59,140 nucleotides of DNA from a bacterium (GCA_009772925.1 WOUQ01000012.1:1-59140); one strand, 5' to 3'; positions 36,841-46,403 are shown, counted from the stretch's first letter. Numbers and translations: made by a program. Notes: generated from the letters alone by a model not told the origin.

Positions 36841-37818
36841 TCAGGCGGCGACCTTGATGGCGTTGCGGCCGCCGTCCTTCGCCACGTAGAGCGCCTCGTC
36901 GGCGCGGCGCAGCAGGGCATGGCCGTTCTCGTCGCCGCGCAGGGTGGCGATGCCGGCGCTGAAGGTGGTGTTGATCTGCTTGCCCTCGAAAACCAGCGGA
37001 CTCTTGCTCATCAGCTGCTGCAGGCGGGCGAGGACGAAATGGGCGCCGCGCGCGTCGGTGTCCGGCAGGATGAGGGTGAATTCCTCGCCGCCGTAACGCA
37101 CCAGGGCATCGGACTTGCGCAGCACGGCCTTGATCAGGCCGGCGAAGTGCACCAGCATCTGGTCGCCCGCCTCGTGGCCGTGCTGATCATTCACCTTCTT
37201 GAAGAAATCGAGGTCCACCATGGCCAGGCTGAGCTTGACGCCCAGGCGCTGGGCGCGGGCGATCTCGCGCATGAGGGTCTGGTCCAGGCCGCGCCGGTTG
37301 AGTGCGCCGGTGAGGGCATCCTCATTCAAGAGCTGACGGGTTTCCGCCAGTTCCTCCTGCATCGAGGTGAGTGCCTGGCGGGTTGCCACGAGGTCCTTGT
37401 GGCTGGCCTCGACAGTGTGCTGGATGCCACCGGCCTGCATGACCACGGTGGACAGCAGGCGCAGGATCTCGTTCTTGTCGCGGCTGCTCTTCAGGCTGGT
37501 GACGTTGCCGGTGAGGTCCTTGTTCTTCTCGCCGATGTCCTTGGCCAGCGTCGCCGTCTTGTCGGTCACCTCCTGCAGCATCTGACGCAGCATGCCCATC
37601 ATCTCGGCGACGAATTCCTTGCCAGGCTGGGTGTGCTCCTCCAGGGGCGGAGGCGCTTCCGTCACCACCGGCGCGGCTGGCTGTGCGGCGATGGCCGGGC
37701 GGGGCAGCCCGGAAATCTCGTAGTAAAGGCGCTCGTAGTTTTCCGGCGTAGGGGGTTCCCCGGTCTCCTTGAGCCGTTGCATCACGGTCATGCCGATGAC
37801 GTTGGGGGTCTGCGCCAT
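36841..37818 (-). CDS. GGDEF-domain diguanylate cyclase
   Basis: The 325-residue protein makes cyclic-di-GMP by its C-terminal GGDEF domain: YGGEEF is intact and an RKSD inhibitory site lies five residues before it. The N-terminal half has no membrane helix and shows a proline-rich linker and a helical, possibly coiled-coil stretch (about 75-160, with repeated SMQEEL/ETRQLL patterns), suggesting a soluble dimer. It is divergent from mpl with a 101-base gap. Confidence 0.92.
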   Translation of the reverse strand: MAQTPNVIGMTVMQRLKETGEPPTPENYERLYYEISGLPRPAIAAQPAAPVVTEAPPPLEEHTQPGKEFVAEMMGMLRQMLQEVTDKTATLAKDIGEKNKDLTGNVTSLKSSRDKNEILRLLSTVVMQAGGIQHTVEASHKDLVATRQALTSMQEELAETRQLLNEDALTGALNRRGLDQTLMREIARAQRLGVKLSLAMVDLDFFKKVNDQHGHEAGDQMLVHFAGLIKAVLRKSDALVRYGGEEFTLILPDTDARGAHFVLARLQQLMSKSPLVFEGKQINTTFSAGIATLRGDENGHALLRRADEALYVAKDGGRNAIKVAA

Positions 37819-37919
37819 GTTTGAGCGGGGGTAAATGGGATTTTGGAAGCCATTATCGGCGAAGTGGCGACATTCTTTAACCCATCGGATAATCGCCCGG
37901 CTACATCACATTCGACGCC

Positions 37920-39290
37920 ATGCACATCCATATCCTGGGAATCTGCGGCACCTTCATGGGAGGGCTCGCGCTGATCGCGCGACAGGCCGGCCACACCGTC
38001 ACCGGCTGCGACGCCAATGTCTATCCGCCCATGAGCACACAGCTGGAAAGCCAGGGCATCCGCCTGATCGAGGGTTTCGGCGCCGAGCAGATCGATCTCG
38101 CGCCCGATCTCTTCGTGGTCGGCAACGTGGTGGCGCGCGGCCGGCAGCCCTTGATGGAGGAAATCCTCAACCGCGGCCTGCCCTACACCTCGGGTCCGCA
38201 GTGGCTGGCGGAGAACATGCTGCGCGACAAGTGGGTGCTGGCGGTGGCCGGCACGCACGGCAAGACCAGCACGGCTTCCATGCTGGCCTGGATTCTGGAG
38301 GACGGCGGCCTCGACCCGGGCTTCCTGATCGGCGGCGTGCCCATGAACTTCGGCGTCTCCGCGCGGCTTACCGACAGTCCCTTCTTCGTCATCGAGGCGG
38401 ACGAGTACGACACCGCCTTCTTCGACAAGCGTTCCAAGTTCGTGCACTACCGGCCACGGACGGCGGTGCTCAACAACCTGGAATACGATCACGCCGACAT
38501 CTTCCCCGATCTGGCGGCCATCGAGACGCAATTCCACCATCTGGTGCGTACCGTGCCGGGCAACGGCCTGCTCGTCGCCAACGGCGGCGAGCACAACGTC
38601 CTGCGCGTATTGGGGCGCGGCTGCTGGACGCCGGTCGAGTATTTCGGCGGGCCCGGGTTCGGCTGGAAAGCCGTTGCCGTGGACGCCGAGTCCTTCGACG
38701 TCAGCCTCGACGACCGCCCCGTCGGCCGCGTTACCTGGAACCTGCAGGGCGAGCACAACCGCCTCAACGCCCTGGCGGCCATCGCCGCCGCCCGCCACGC
38801 CGGCGTGCCCGCCGCCGGCGCGGTCGACGCCCTGAGCCGTTTCGTCAACGTGAAGCGGCGCATGGAGGTGCGGGGTGTCGCGGCCGGGGTCACCGTCTAC
38901 GACGATTTCGCGCATCATCCCACCGCCATCGCCACCACCCTGGCCGGCCTGCGCGCCAAGCTGGATGCCGGGGGGCGGCCGGCGCGCATCCTGGCGGTGC
39001 TGGAGCCGCGCTCGAACACCATGAAGCAGGGGGTGATGAAGGACGCCCTGCCCGCCAGCCTGGCCCAGGCCGACCGCGTGTTCTGCTACACCGGCGGCCT
39101 CGACTGGGACGCGGCGCTGGCCCTCGCCCCGTTGGGTGCCAAGGCCGCCACGCATGGCGATCTGGATTCCCTGGCGGAGGCGGTGGTCGCTGCCAGCCGG
39201 CCCGGCGACCACGTGCTGGTGATGTCCAACGGCGGCTTCGGCGGCATCCACTCCAAGCTGCTGGCGCGGCTGGCCGGCGCGGCGGGCTGA
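37920..39290 (+). CDS. mpl: Mpl murein tripeptide ligase
   Basis: Mpl re-uses cell-wall tripeptide by joining it to UDP-N-acetylmuramate. The 456-residue chain starts MHIHILGICGTFMGGLA, as in Mpl, has the Mur ligase ATP loop GTHGKTS at 111-117, and ends with the Mur C-terminal domain (VYDDFAHHPTAI). Length equals E. coli Mpl (457). Confidence 0.96.
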   Translation: MHIHILGICGTFMGGLALIARQAGHTVTGCDANVYPPMSTQLESQGIRLIEGFGAEQIDLAPDLFVVGNVVARGRQPLMEEILNRGLPYTSGPQWLAENMLRDKWVLAVAGTHGKTSTASMLAWILEDGGLDPGFLIGGVPMNFGVSARLTDSPFFVIEADEYDTAFFDKRSKFVHYRPRTAVLNNLEYDHADIFPDLAAIETQFHHLVRTVPGNGLLVANGGEHNVLRVLGRGCWTPVEYFGGPGFGWKAVAVDAESFDVSLDDRPVGRVTWNLQGEHNRLNALAAIAAARHAGVPAAGAVDALSRFVNVKRRMEVRGVAAGVTVYDDFAHHPTAIATTLAGLRAKLDAGGRPARILAVLEPRSNTMKQGVMKDALPASLAQADRVFCYTGGLDWDAALALAPLGAKAATHGDLDSLAEAVVAASRPGDHVLVMSNGGFGGIHSKLLARLAGAAG

Positions 39291-39407
39291 CGGACATGAT
39301 TTTGAGAAGATGCCCCGGAACATGAAAATCATGTCCGTTTCCCTCACCCCCAGCCCCTCTCCCGCTTGCGGGAGAGGGGAGCTTCGAGAAGTCGCTTCGC
39401 GACTTTC
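39291..39407. repeat. Composite repeat A: hairpin plus 67-bp conserved block
   Basis: Immediately after the mpl stop, CGGACATGATTTT (39291-39303) pairs perfectly with its complement at 39325-39337, followed by TTT, so it may also terminate mpl. The 67-bp block at 39341-39407 starts CCCTCACCCCCAGCCCC and ends CGCGACTTTC and carries two short hairpins of its own (CTCTCCCGC/GCGGGAGAG, and AAGTCGC/GCGACTT). A nearly identical block (three differences) occurs at 46277-46343, also after a hairpin. Confidence 0.8.
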
Positions 39408-39420
39408 GTATTAATCCGCC

Positions 39421-40539
39421 ATGGACGCGCCGGAGCTCGAGCGGATACCAACCGAGGCCGGCTGCGAGCTCCGCTTGCGCGGCGCCTGGTGCATCGACCA
39501 GCTGCCACGCGTGGACCACCTGCTGGCCGATCTGAACGTGCCGCACGATCGCGAGGTGCGCGTCGACGCCGCCGGCCTCACGCGCCTGGACAGCGCCGGC
39601 GTCATGCTTTTGGTGAACCGCCTGCGCGCCCAGGGCGTGGTTTGGTCCGCCGTCCGCCTGGAGCATTTCAATCCCGCGCAGATGGCCCTCATCCACCTGG
39701 TGGCTGAACGCCTCGACGCGCGCCCGCGGCCGCCGCGCCGGCGCTACCGCTGGCGGGCCTTCGCCAGACACCGCGGCCGCGCGCTGGCTACCCGCATGCT
39801 CGGCCAGGCCGCTTTCCTCGGGCGCATCGCCGAGGCGCTGCGGGACCTGGCGCGGCGTCCACGCCTGCTGCGTCACCGCGAACTGGTCGTGCAACTGCAG
39901 GCCGTCGGCCTGACGGCCCTGCCCATCATCATGCTGATGACCTTCCTCATCGGCGTGGTGTTCGCCTTCCTCCTGGGGGTGCAGGTGCAGAAGGTCGGCG
40001 CCAACATCTTCGTGGTGGACGGCATCGGCCTGGCGGTGGCGCGCGAGCTCTCGCCGATGCTCACCGCCATCCTCATCGCAGGCCGTTCGGGGGCGGCCTT
40101 CACCGCGCAGATCGGCGCCATGAAAGTGACCGAGGAGATCGACGCCATCTCCACCCTGGGCCTCTCTCCCATCCAGGTGCTGGTGCTGCCGCGCCTGTTC
40201 GCCATCGTCCTCGTCCTGCCCCTGCTCACCTTCGTCGGCGATGTCATGGGCATTCTCGGCGGCGCGGTGGTGGCGGCCAGCCAACTGGACGTCACCTATC
40301 ACACCTTTTTCGAGCGCCTGAAGGCGGTGCTGCCCGTCGGCACCGTGCTGTTCGGCCTCTACAAGGCGCCGGTGTTCGCCGCCGCCATCGCCTTCATCGC
40401 CTGCCGCAACGGTTTCGCGGTGACCCGCGACGCGCGCAGCGTCGGTGCCTACACCACCGCCACGGTGGTGCAGAGCCTGGTGGCGGTGATCCTCATCAAC
40501 GCCGCGTTCGCCGTGCTCAACCCGGATATTCCGCGATGA
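39421..40539 (+). CDS. MlaE-type lipid ABC transporter permease with N-terminal STAS domain
   Basis: This 372-residue protein fuses a STAS domain (about 1-100, with DSAG at 57-60 as in MlaB) to an MlaE permease (from about residue 130; ELSPMLTAILIAGRSGAAFTAQIG signature). MlaE is the membrane core that moves phospholipids across the envelope. In E. coli the STAS part (MlaB) is a separate gene. It heads a permease-ATPase-MCE-lipoprotein run. No strong ribosome site is visible before the ATG, which follows the repeat by 13 bases. Confidence 0.92.
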   Translation: MDAPELERIPTEAGCELRLRGAWCIDQLPRVDHLLADLNVPHDREVRVDAAGLTRLDSAGVMLLVNRLRAQGVVWSAVRLEHFNPAQMALIHLVAERLDARPRPPRRRYRWRAFARHRGRALATRMLGQAAFLGRIAEALRDLARRPRLLRHRELVVQLQAVGLTALPIIMLMTFLIGVVFAFLLGVQVQKVGANIFVVDGIGLAVARELSPMLTAILIAGRSGAAFTAQIGAMKVTEEIDAISTLGLSPIQVLVLPRLFAIVLVLPLLTFVGDVMGILGGAVVAASQLDVTYHTFFERLKAVLPVGTVLFGLYKAPVFAAAIAFIACRNGFAVTRDARSVGAYTTATVVQSLVAVILINAAFAVLNPDIPR

Positions 40540-41288
40540 ACGAGGCCGTCCTGCGCGCCGAGGGCGTGCGCACCCGTCTGGGCGGCGAGTGGCTGCACCG
40601 GGGGGTCAGCTTCGCGGTGCCGCGCGGGCAGGTGGTCGGCCTGATCGGCGCCAGCGGCACCGGCAAGAGCGTGCTGCTGCGGGAATGCATCGGCCTCTTG
40701 CGTCCCGACGAAGGCCGCGTGCACCTGTTCGGCGAGGATCTGTGGTCGCTGCCGCTCAGTCGCCTCAACCAGGTGCGGCGCCGTTTCGGCGTGCTGTTCC
40801 AGGAAGGCGCCCTGTTTTCCTCGCTGAGCGTGGCGGAGAACGTGGCCATTCCCCTGCGCGAGCACACCGACCTGCCGGCGCGCTTGCGCGACGAACTGGT
40901 GGCCATGAAGATTCGCCTGGTGGGCCTGCCCATGGAGGCGGCGCACAAGCGGCCCAGCGCGCTGTCCGGCGGCATGAAGAAGCGTGCCGCCCTGGCTCGC
41001 GCCCTGGTCATGGAGCCGGAGCTGCTGTTCCTCGACGAACCGACCTCCGGCCTGGATCCGATCAGCGCGCGCGAGTTCGACCATCTGTTGCGCGTACTGT
41101 GCGACAGTCTGGGACTGACGGCGCTGATCGCCACGCACGACCTGGACACGCTGTGGGGCATGGTGGACCGCGTCATCGTGCTCTACGGCGGCCAGGTCGT
41201 CGCCGACGGGCCGGTGCCCGAGGTGGCGGCCGGCGAGCATGAATGGATACGATCCTATTTCGCCGCCCATGTGAAGGAGAGGGGCTAG
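40536..41288 (+). CDS. MlaF-type ABC transporter ATPase
   Basis: The 250-residue ATPase has Walker A GASGTGKS (38-45), signature LSGGMKKRAALARAL, Walker B LLFLDEPTSGLDP and the H-loop ATHD, all intact. The MKKR variant in the signature is typical of the Mla/Ttg2 class. It overlaps the permease by ATGA and should drive lipid transport with it. Confidence 0.94.
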   Translation: MNEAVLRAEGVRTRLGGEWLHRGVSFAVPRGQVVGLIGASGTGKSVLLRECIGLLRPDEGRVHLFGEDLWSLPLSRLNQVRRRFGVLFQEGALFSSLSVAENVAIPLREHTDLPARLRDELVAMKIRLVGLPMEAAHKRPSALSGGMKKRAALARALVMEPELLFLDEPTSGLDPISAREFDHLLRVLCDSLGLTALIATHDLDTLWGMVDRVIVLYGGQVVADGPVPEVAAGEHEWIRSYFAAHVKERG

Positions 41289-42260
41289 ATGGAATCCGAA
41301 GCGAGATACGCCCTGGTCGGCGCCGGCCTGCTGATCCTGCTGCTGCTGCTGGGGGGCGCCCTGTATTGGCTGCGCGGCGGCGAGGGTCCGGAGGTGCGGC
41401 GCTACGTGGTGTATTTCCAGAACCAGTCGCTGGAAGGCCTGCAACTCAACAGCCCGGTGCGCATGCAGGGTATCAAGGTGGGCAAGGTGGCCGATTACAT
41501 CATCCTGCCCAACCAGGCCAAGACCGTGCGCGTGCTGCTCGAGGTGGACGCCCGCACGCCGGTGCTGGAGGGCGTTCAGGCGGTGGTGGCGCGCAACCTG
41601 GTCACCGGCCTGGCGGCGGTCAGCCTGAACAATCCCGGCGACGGCGGCACGCCGCTGCGCGCGGTGCCGGCCGGCGAGAAATATCCGGTGATCGGCGAGG
41701 GCGAGCCGGACATGGCGCGCTTCGCCCGCACTGTCGAAGGGCTGGGCCAGTCCGGCCAGGAAAGCCTGGAACGCCTCAATCGCCTGCTCTCGGATGAAAA
41801 CCAGCAAGCGATTGCCACCAGCCTGGGCGAATTTGCCGGCCTGGCCGGCGAACTGCGCCGCGATGTCGGTACGCTGGCGCCGGAACTGGTCGCCACCCTG
41901 GAGGCCTCGCGCCGCGCCGCGCAGAAGCTGGAGGTGCTGGGCGACGAGCTGGGACCTGTCGTACGCGAGGGCGGCCAGGCCGTGCAACGCGCCGGGCAGC
42001 GTCTGGACAGCCTGGCCGGCGAGGCGGAGGCCACCCTGAAGACCACCCGCGCCACCCTGGGCAGCCTCGATGCCGGCCTGCGCGACCTGCGCATGGATCT
42101 GCGCCTGAGCGCCGACCTCGGCCTGCAGGAGATCCAGCACACCGCCCAGGCTGTGCGCGCCGCCGGCGAGTCGTTGCAGACCACCAGCCGCGATTTTGCC
42201 GATCCCGGCCGCATCCTGTTCGGCCCCAACAAGGGCGAACTCGGCCCCGGCGAGCGATAG
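41289..42260 (+). CDS. MlaD/MCE-domain lipid-binding protein
   Basis: The 323-residue protein has one N-terminal membrane helix (about 10-27), an MCE domain (about 38-115) containing VRMQGIKVGKV, and a long helical C-terminal region. It starts directly after the ATPase stop. MlaD proteins form rings that carry phospholipid through the periplasm; the long C-terminal helices recall PqiB/YebT-like tunnels more than short MlaD, but only one MCE domain is present. Confidence 0.92.
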   Translation: MESEARYALVGAGLLILLLLLGGALYWLRGGEGPEVRRYVVYFQNQSLEGLQLNSPVRMQGIKVGKVADYIILPNQAKTVRVLLEVDARTPVLEGVQAVVARNLVTGLAAVSLNNPGDGGTPLRAVPAGEKYPVIGEGEPDMARFARTVEGLGQSGQESLERLNRLLSDENQQAIATSLGEFAGLAGELRRDVGTLAPELVATLEASRRAAQKLEVLGDELGPVVREGGQAVQRAGQRLDSLAGEAEATLKTTRATLGSLDAGLRDLRMDLRLSADLGLQEIQHTAQAVRAAGESLQTTSRDFADPGRILFGPNKGELGPGER

Positions 42261-42271
42261 GGAGATCCGGC

Positions 42272-42892
42272 ATGCGCGCCTACCGTTGCGTCCTGCTCGC
42301 CGCGCTCGCGGCCGGTCTGTTGTCGGCCTGCGCCAACCTGGGCGGCCGCCCGCAACCCGTCAGCCACTTCGTGCTGGAGATCCCGGCCGCCGCCACCGCG
42401 CAGCCGACCGGCGACCGTGGCGGCGTGCTGCTGTTGCGCGACACTGAATCGCCGGGGGTGTTCCAGAGCGTGCGCCTGGTCTACAGCCGGACGCCGGGCA
42501 CCCTGGCCTATTACCAATATGCGCGCTGGAGCGACGCGCCGTCGCGCAGCCTGAACGCGCGGCTGCGCCAGCGCCTCAACGACACCGGACCGTTCGCGGC
42601 GGTGGTGCCGCTGGGCGCCGGGGTGCGCGCGGAATACCAGTTGAATACCCGCCTGCGCGAGTTTTTCCACGATGCCGTCCATCCCCCCGGTGTCGCCCGC
42701 GTCGCCCTCGAGGCCGAGCTGGTGCGGCGCGAGGATGGCCGCCTGCTCGCCCGCGAACTGTTCCGCGCCGAGGCGCCCGCCGCCAGTTACGACGCGGCCG
42801 GGGCGGCGGTGGCGCTGGGCGCGGCCAGCGGCCGCCTGCTGGACGAACTGGCGGTCTGGCTGGCGCGGGTGCGGCCGGCGGATGCCCGGTAA
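42272..42892 (+). CDS. ABC-type transport auxiliary lipoprotein (PqiC-like)
   Basis: The 206-residue protein has a lipobox ending at C20 (LLSAC) and the ABC_trans_aux pattern (SHFVLEIPA, LRQRLNDTGPF, YQLNTRLREF). Such outer-membrane lipoproteins accompany MCE transporters, like PqiC in E. coli. GGAG lies before the ATG. It is the fourth gene of the operon. Confidence 0.88.
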   Translation: MRAYRCVLLAALAAGLLSACANLGGRPQPVSHFVLEIPAAATAQPTGDRGGVLLLRDTESPGVFQSVRLVYSRTPGTLAYYQYARWSDAPSRSLNARLRQRLNDTGPFAAVVPLGAGVRAEYQLNTRLREFFHDAVHPPGVARVALEAELVRREDGRLLARELFRAEAPAASYDAAGAAVALGAASGRLLDELAVWLARVRPADAR

Positions 42893-42924
42893 AATGGACG
42901 CTTCCGTCCGCGCGTTCGCCTCCC

Positions 42925-43482
42925 ATGCTCCTCTACATCCATGGCTTCAATAGCTCCTCCCGTTCCGGCAAGGCCGGCGAAATGGCCGCCTGGATGGCCG
43001 ATCGGGGACTGGCCGAGGCCTACGCCTGTCCCGATCTGCCGCACCGCCCGGCCGCGGCCATCCGCCTGCTGGAGGACGTGATCGCCGCCAGTCGCGGTCC
43101 CGCCAAGCTGATCGGCAGCTCCCTCGGCGGCTTCTACGCCACCTGGCTGGCGGAGCGGCATGGCCTCAAGGCGGTGCTCATCAATCCCTGCGTGGCCTGC
43201 GACGCCAAACTCGCCGCCTACGTCGGGCAGACCCAGCGCAACTGGCACAGCGGCGAGGAATACACCTTCAGCGCGCAACACGCCGCCGAACTCGACTCCC
43301 TGCGCGTGCCGGCCATCAGCCGCCCCGAACGCTACCTGCTGCTGGCGGAAACCGGCGACGAGGTGCTCGACTACCGCGAGGCGCAGGCCTACTACGCCGG
43401 CGCCCGCCAGGAAATCTTTCCCGGCGGCGACCACGGTTTCACCCGCTTTGCCGACTGCCTGCCGGCCATCCTGGCGTTCTGA
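42925..43482 (+). CDS. YqiA-type alpha/beta hydrolase (esterase)
   Basis: The 185-residue single-domain hydrolase has the N-terminal LLYIHGFNSSS, the nucleophile S66 in GSSLGG and the histidine in GGDHGF, typical of the YqiA/UPF0227 group. These are small esterases of uncertain substrate. It lies between the lipid-transport genes and the RNB ribonuclease with 2 bases to the next gene. Confidence 0.9.
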   Translation: MLLYIHGFNSSSRSGKAGEMAAWMADRGLAEAYACPDLPHRPAAAIRLLEDVIAASRGPAKLIGSSLGGFYATWLAERHGLKAVLINPCVACDAKLAAYVGQTQRNWHSGEEYTFSAQHAAELDSLRVPAISRPERYLLLAETGDEVLDYREAQAYYAGARQEIFPGGDHGFTRFADCLPAILAF

Positions 43483-43484
43483 CC

Positions 43485-45323
43485 ATGTATCTACTGTACG
43501 AGGAAGACGGCGACATCAAGGCCGGCACCATCCTGGCCGACAACGACGCCTCGCTGCAGGTGGAGTCCCAGCACGGCAAGCGCGCCAAGGTCAAGGCGGC
43601 GCACGTGCTGCTGCGCTACGCCGCGCCGGCGCCGGGGGAGGTCATGGAGCAGGCGCGCGCCGGCCGCGAGGGGATCGACCTGGACTTCCTCTGGGAAGTC
43701 GCCGGCGAGGCCGAGTTCGCCTTCGACGAGCTGGCGCGCGAGTACCACGGCCGCGCCCCCACGGCGCCCGAGTCGACCGCCATCCTGCTGGCCCTGCACG
43801 GCGCCCCCATCTTCTTCCACCGCAAGGGCAAGGGCCGCTACCGCGCGGCGCCGGCGGACGTGCTGGCGGCGGCCAAGGCGGCGGTCGAGCGCAAGGCGCG
43901 CGAAGCCGCCCTGCGCGCCGAGTGGACCGCCGAACTGGTCGCCGGCCGCTTGCCCGAGGCCCTGCGTGGCAAGGTGTTCGAGCTGGCGCACAAGCCGGAC
44001 AAGAACAGCCTCGAATACAAGGCGCTGGCCGACGCCTGCGCGGCCAGCGGGCTGTCGGCCGCGCGCCTGCTGGACCGCTGCGGCGCGATTCCCAGCAGCC
44101 ATGAATTCCACCTGCAGGCCTTCCTGCTCAGCCACTTCCCGCGCGGCGCCGGCTTCGCCGAACTGGCGCCGCCGCCGCCGCCGCCCGCGCTGCCGGCGGG
44201 GGACGCGCCGGCCTTCAGCATCGACGACGCGGCCACCACCGAGATCGACGACGCCTTCTCGGTCATCTTCCGGCCCGATGGCGGCGCCCGCGTCGGCATC
44301 CACATCGCCGCGCCGGCCCTGGGCATCGCTCCCGGCTCCGAGCTAGACCGGGTGGCGGCCACGCGCCTGTCGACGGTGTACATGCCCGGCGACAAGATCA
44401 CCATGCTGCCGGAGGGCCTGATCGCCCAATACACCCTCGCGGAAAACCGCGAGTGCCCGACGCTGTCGCTGTACGCCGAGGTGGCGCCGGACCATGCCAT
44501 CCTCAGCCTGACCACCCAGGCCGACGTGGTACGTATCGCCGCCAACCTGCGCCACGAAACCCTCGAGCCCCTGTTCAACGAAGCCAGCATCGGCGCCGGC
44601 GGGCCGGACTATCCGTTCCGCCGCGAACTGGAATGGCTGTTCGGCTTCGCCCGCGCCCTCGAGGCCGGGCGCGGCAAGGCCGACCAGGTGCAGCGCAACG
44701 ACTACGTCTTCAAGGTGGAGGACGAGCGGGTGGAGATCCTCACCCGCGTGCGCGGAAATCCCATCGACAAGCTGGTGTCGGAACTGATGATCCTGGCCAA
44801 CAGCCGCTGGGGCGAAATGCTGGCGCAGCAGGGCGTGGCCGGCGTGTATCGCGCGCAGACCGCCGGCAAGGTGCGCATGACGCTGAAACCGGCGCCGCAC
44901 GAGGGCCTGGGCGTGTCGCATTACGCCTGGAGCACTTCGCCCCTGCGCCGCTACGTGGACCTGCTCAACCAGCGCCAGATCCTCGCCGTCGCGCGCGGCG
45001 AGGCGCCACCGCATGCCGGCAACGACGCCATGCTGTTCGCCGCGGTGCGCGATTTCGAGCTGGCCTACGATGCCTACGCCGAATTCCAGCGCGGCATGGA
45101 GCGCTACTGGTGCCTGCGCTGGCTGCTGCAGGAGCGGGTGGCGGAGGCCGACGCCACTGTCTGGCGCGAGAATCTCATCCGCTTCGACAAGCTGCCGCTG
45201 GTCGCCAGGCTCACCGGCGCGCCCACGCTGAACCCTGGTGACCGGGTGCGCGTCGCGCTGGAGAACATCGACCTGCTGGACATCGATCTGACATGTCGCT
45301 ATCTGGCACCGCTGAGCGCCTGA
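43485..45323 (+). CDS. RNB-domain exoribonuclease (RNase II family)
   Basis: The 612-residue protein has the RNB catalytic patch with clustered aspartates in FSIDDAATTEIDDAF (I246-D256 region) and the HYAWSTSPLRRYVDL motif. It is shorter than RNase II (644) and RNase R, and its N-terminal RNA-binding part is not of the plain cold-shock type. It should degrade RNA 3'-5'. It overlaps tonB by 31 bases, a rare long overlap that couples the two. Confidence 0.92.
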   Translation: MYLLYEEDGDIKAGTILADNDASLQVESQHGKRAKVKAAHVLLRYAAPAPGEVMEQARAGREGIDLDFLWEVAGEAEFAFDELAREYHGRAPTAPESTAILLALHGAPIFFHRKGKGRYRAAPADVLAAAKAAVERKAREAALRAEWTAELVAGRLPEALRGKVFELAHKPDKNSLEYKALADACAASGLSAARLLDRCGAIPSSHEFHLQAFLLSHFPRGAGFAELAPPPPPPALPAGDAPAFSIDDAATTEIDDAFSVIFRPDGGARVGIHIAAPALGIAPGSELDRVAATRLSTVYMPGDKITMLPEGLIAQYTLAENRECPTLSLYAEVAPDHAILSLTTQADVVRIAANLRHETLEPLFNEASIGAGGPDYPFRRELEWLFGFARALEAGRGKADQVQRNDYVFKVEDERVEILTRVRGNPIDKLVSELMILANSRWGEMLAQQGVAGVYRAQTAGKVRMTLKPAPHEGLGVSHYAWSTSPLRRYVDLLNQRQILAVARGEAPPHAGNDAMLFAAVRDFELAYDAYAEFQRGMERYWCLRWLLQERVAEADATVWRENLIRFDKLPLVARLTGAPTLNPGDRVRVALENIDLLDIDLTCRYLAPLSA

Positions 45324-46225
45324 GGCAGGCCTTCGCCGCCGACCCCTACGTGCCGCTGAGCTCGGCGGACTGGGACGACCGTTTCACCAAGGCCATCCTG
45401 GTCTCGGCCATCCTGCACGTGCTGTTCATCTTCGGCATCCAGTTCAAGGCCGCCAACCCCAAGCTGTTCGAACCTGCCGGGCTGCCCCTGGAGGTGGTCC
45501 TGGTCAACGCCAGGACCGAGGCGAAGCCGCTCAAGGCCGACGTGCTGGCGCAATACAACCTGGACGGTGGCGGCAACGTCGACGAGGATCGCCAGGCGAA
45601 ATCGCCGCTGCCCGCCTCGGAGCGGGAGCAGAAGATGAGCGCCGAGGCGGAGTTCAACACGCGCGTGCAGGCCCTGGAACGGCAGACCCAGGCCATGCTG
45701 CAGCAGCTCAAGTCGGATTACGCCACGCCCGCGCAACAGCCGGTGGCCGCGCCGGATCCGCGTCCGCCCTCGCCGGTGCCGGCGCCCGCCGACCTGGTGG
45801 CGCGCAGCCTGGAAATGGCCAAGCTGCAGGCGCGCATCGACCAGAACACGGACGAGTACCAGAAGCGCCCCCGCCGCATGTTCGTCGGTGCCCGCGCGCA
45901 GGAATTCACCTTCGCGCAGTACGTCGAAGACTGGCGGCTGAAGGTGGAGCGGGTGGGCAACATGAACTATCCCGAGGCAGCCAAGCGCAACCGCCTGTAC
46001 GGCACCCTGGTGCTGACCGTCAACATCCACGACGACGGCAGCCTGGAGTCCGTCCAGATCGAGCGTTCCTCCGGCTCGAAGATTCTCGACCAGGCCGCCA
46101 TCAACATCGTCGAGATGGCCGCCCCCTACGCCCGTTTCCCGGAAGCCATGCGCAAGAAGGTGGACATCCTCGGCATTACCCGCAGCTGGTCGTTCACCCG
46201 TTCCGATCAACTGACGAGTCAGTAA
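45293..46225 (+). CDS. TonB-family energy transducer
   Basis: The 310-residue protein has one N-terminal membrane helix (about 34-53), a proline-rich middle (PRPPSPVPAPA) with coiled-coil character around residues 105-190, and a C-terminal TonB domain (MNYPEAAKRNRLYGTLVLTV). TonB energises outer-membrane receptors with ExbBD, neither of which is nearby. The start at 45293 lies inside the RNB gene. Confidence 0.88.
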   Translation: MSLSGTAERLRQAFAADPYVPLSSADWDDRFTKAILVSAILHVLFIFGIQFKAANPKLFEPAGLPLEVVLVNARTEAKPLKADVLAQYNLDGGGNVDEDRQAKSPLPASEREQKMSAEAEFNTRVQALERQTQAMLQQLKSDYATPAQQPVAAPDPRPPSPVPAPADLVARSLEMAKLQARIDQNTDEYQKRPRRMFVGARAQEFTFAQYVEDWRLKVERVGNMNYPEAAKRNRLYGTLVLTVNIHDDGSLESVQIERSSGSKILDQAAINIVEMAAPYARFPEAMRKKVDILGITRSWSFTRSDQLTSQ

Positions 46226-46242
46226 CCCGACTTATGCTGGGA

Positions 46243-46343
46243 TAACGGCCATGTCCTTGAGAAGGCATGGCCGTTACCCTCACCCCCAACCCCTCTCCCG
46301 CTTGCGGGCGAGGGGAGCTTCGAGAAGTCGCTACGCGACTTTC
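46243..46343. repeat. Composite repeat B: hairpin plus 67-bp conserved block
   Basis: TAACGGCCATG (46243-46253) pairs perfectly with CATGGCCGTTA (46266-46276) right after the tonB stop. The 67-bp block at 46277-46343 is the second copy of the block at 39341, with three base differences. Both hairpins carry TTGAGAAG in the loop although their stems differ. Confidence 0.8.
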
Positions 46344-46354
46344 ACGTTTACAGG

Positions 46355-46380
46355 GCTGATCGAATAAAATCAGCGTTTTC
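46355..46380 (+). terminator. Weak terminator-like hairpin before fbp
   Basis: GCTGAT at 46355-46360 and ATCAGC at 46369-46374 form a 6-bp stem followed by GTTTTC. It could end the mla-tonB transcript. The stem is short, so confidence is low. Confidence 0.35.
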
Positions 46381-46403
46381 TAATATTCATCCGAGGAACC
46401 GCC

